Positions 4,691-5,001 of a DNA stretch of 5,001 nt are shown here, piece after piece. The DNA is from CAZKTF01 sp964555565. GTDB lineage: Bacteria; Planctomycetota; JAJSAM01; JAKLKS01. The DNA lies in NCBI GenBank assembly GCA_964555565.1, contig CAZKTF010000259.1, forward strand, positions 1 through 5,001, given 5' to 3'. Numbering within the stretch: the first letter of the stretch is position 1; each line of letters starts with the position of its first letter. The notes beneath the pieces were generated by a model, which was not told the origin of the DNA, did not search any database, and saw only the letters and a program-made list of their open reading frames with translations. The translations under genes and the position numbers were made by a program.

Positions 4691-4702
4691 CCCCGCGAGG
4701 GG
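4691..4702 (+). other. Small hairpin with GCGA tetraloop at the ribosome-binding site
   Basis: CCCC (4691-4694), GCGA (4695-4698) and GGGG (4699-4702) form a 4-bp stem capped by a GNRA-type tetraloop. The 3' arm is part of the purine-rich AGGGGAGG ribosome-binding site of the HEAT-repeat gene (4698-4705), so folding would partly hide it. The stem is short and could be coincidental. Confidence 0.3.
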
Positions 4703-4707
4703 AGGCG

Positions 4708-5001
4708 ATGCCGATGCCCGGACCACGCTCCCGGAGGGCCGTCGCCGCCGCGGCGCTGCTCGCCGTGGCCCTCCTCCCCGCGTCGCTGCCGGGTCGCGCG
4801 GCCGAAGGGGAGGAGGCGGCTCCCCCCGCGGAGCGGTGCGCGGTCGCGCTGCGCGAGGACCCGGACCCGGTCGTGCGGCTGTACGCCGCCTGGAGGCTGC
4901 GGGTCCTCGGTCCCGACGCGGAGCCCGCCGTCCCCGCCCTGCGCGAGGCCCTGCTCGCCGGCCGCGTCCCGGCGGAGGACGGTGCGCTGGCGCTCGCGGC
5001 C
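4708..5001 (+). CDS. Exported HEAT-repeat protein, partial (right edge)
   Basis: The first 98 codons are present, and the frame is open to the window edge. Residues 1-32 look like a signal peptide: basic n-region (PRSRR), hydrophobic core AVAAAALLAVALL, and a likely cleavage after GRAA (about residue 32). A short acidic stretch follows, then one full HEAT/PBS-lyase-type repeat at about 45-84: VALREDPDPVVRLYAAWRL with RVLGPDAEPAVPALREALLAG, the usual 'D.d..VR..Aa..L..lG' helix pair. A second repeat seems to begin at the edge (ALALAA). Such repeats form protein-binding scaffolds; partner and role are unknown. The site is likely the periplasm or cell surface. Two in-frame ATGs (4708 and 4714) share the AGGGGAGG site at 4698-4705. 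ATG 4714 sits 8 nt from GGAGG and ATG 4708 sits 5 nt from AGGGG, so either could be used. The gene is divergent from the radical SAM gene. Confidence 0.8.
   Translation, partial: MPMPGPRSRRAVAAAALLAVALLPASLPGRAAEGEEAAPPAERCAVALREDPDPVVRLYAAWRLRVLGPDAEPAVPALREALLAGRVPAEDGALALAA

Overview
The window is very GC-rich (roughly 70% by eye) bacterial DNA with densely packed genes and strong G/C preference at third codon positions. No ribosomal RNA or other taxonomic marker is present. A fused 2-oxoacid:ferredoxin oxidoreductase subunit, a cobalamin-type radical SAM enzyme, an exported HEAT-repeat protein, a membrane-anchored carboxypeptidase-regulatory-like protein and GC-rich palindromic repeats together suggest an environmental, high-GC Gram-negative-type lineage (for example Planctomycetota or a similarly deep group). 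That placement is inference only.

Layout. Positions 1-850 (minus) hold the first 283 codons of a 2-oxoglutarate:ferredoxin oxidoreductase alpha subunit (korA), running off the left edge. Upstream of it on the same strand, 72 bp away, is a DoxX-family membrane protein (923-1375). A 116-bp divergent intergenic region follows, with an imperfect hairpin and a telomere-like CCCCTA hexamer array that gives seven G-runs on the minus strand. Next is a plus-strand gene for a 401-residue anchored, proline-rich protein (1492-2697).

Between 2698 and 2972, separating two convergent genes, lies an array made almost wholly of repeats. A module of about 124 bp occurs twice with a 145-bp offset. Each copy holds three 29-bp palindromic units (28 bp for one unit with a deletion) that share the same ends but differ in their stem cores. 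The array begins 3 bp after one stop codon and ends 3 bp before the other.

Positions 2973-4544 (minus) encode a 523-residue B12-binding-type radical SAM enzyme of unknown substrate. It starts at TTG behind a strong ribosome-binding site that abuts a very stable leader hairpin. The intergenic stretch 4545-4707 contains the only clear AT-rich island of the window, with a candidate minus-strand promoter overlapped by an inverted repeat. The last gene (4708 to the right edge, plus) begins an exported HEAT-repeat protein.

How the genes relate. DoxX and korA may be co-transcribed, and korB would be expected just beyond the left edge. The radical SAM gene and the HEAT-repeat gene are divergent and share one intergenic region. 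Nothing in the window links the radical SAM enzyme to a specific pathway. I see no complete, clearly new multi-gene system here. The most distinctive content is the palindromic repeat array, then the G-run array and the leader structures.
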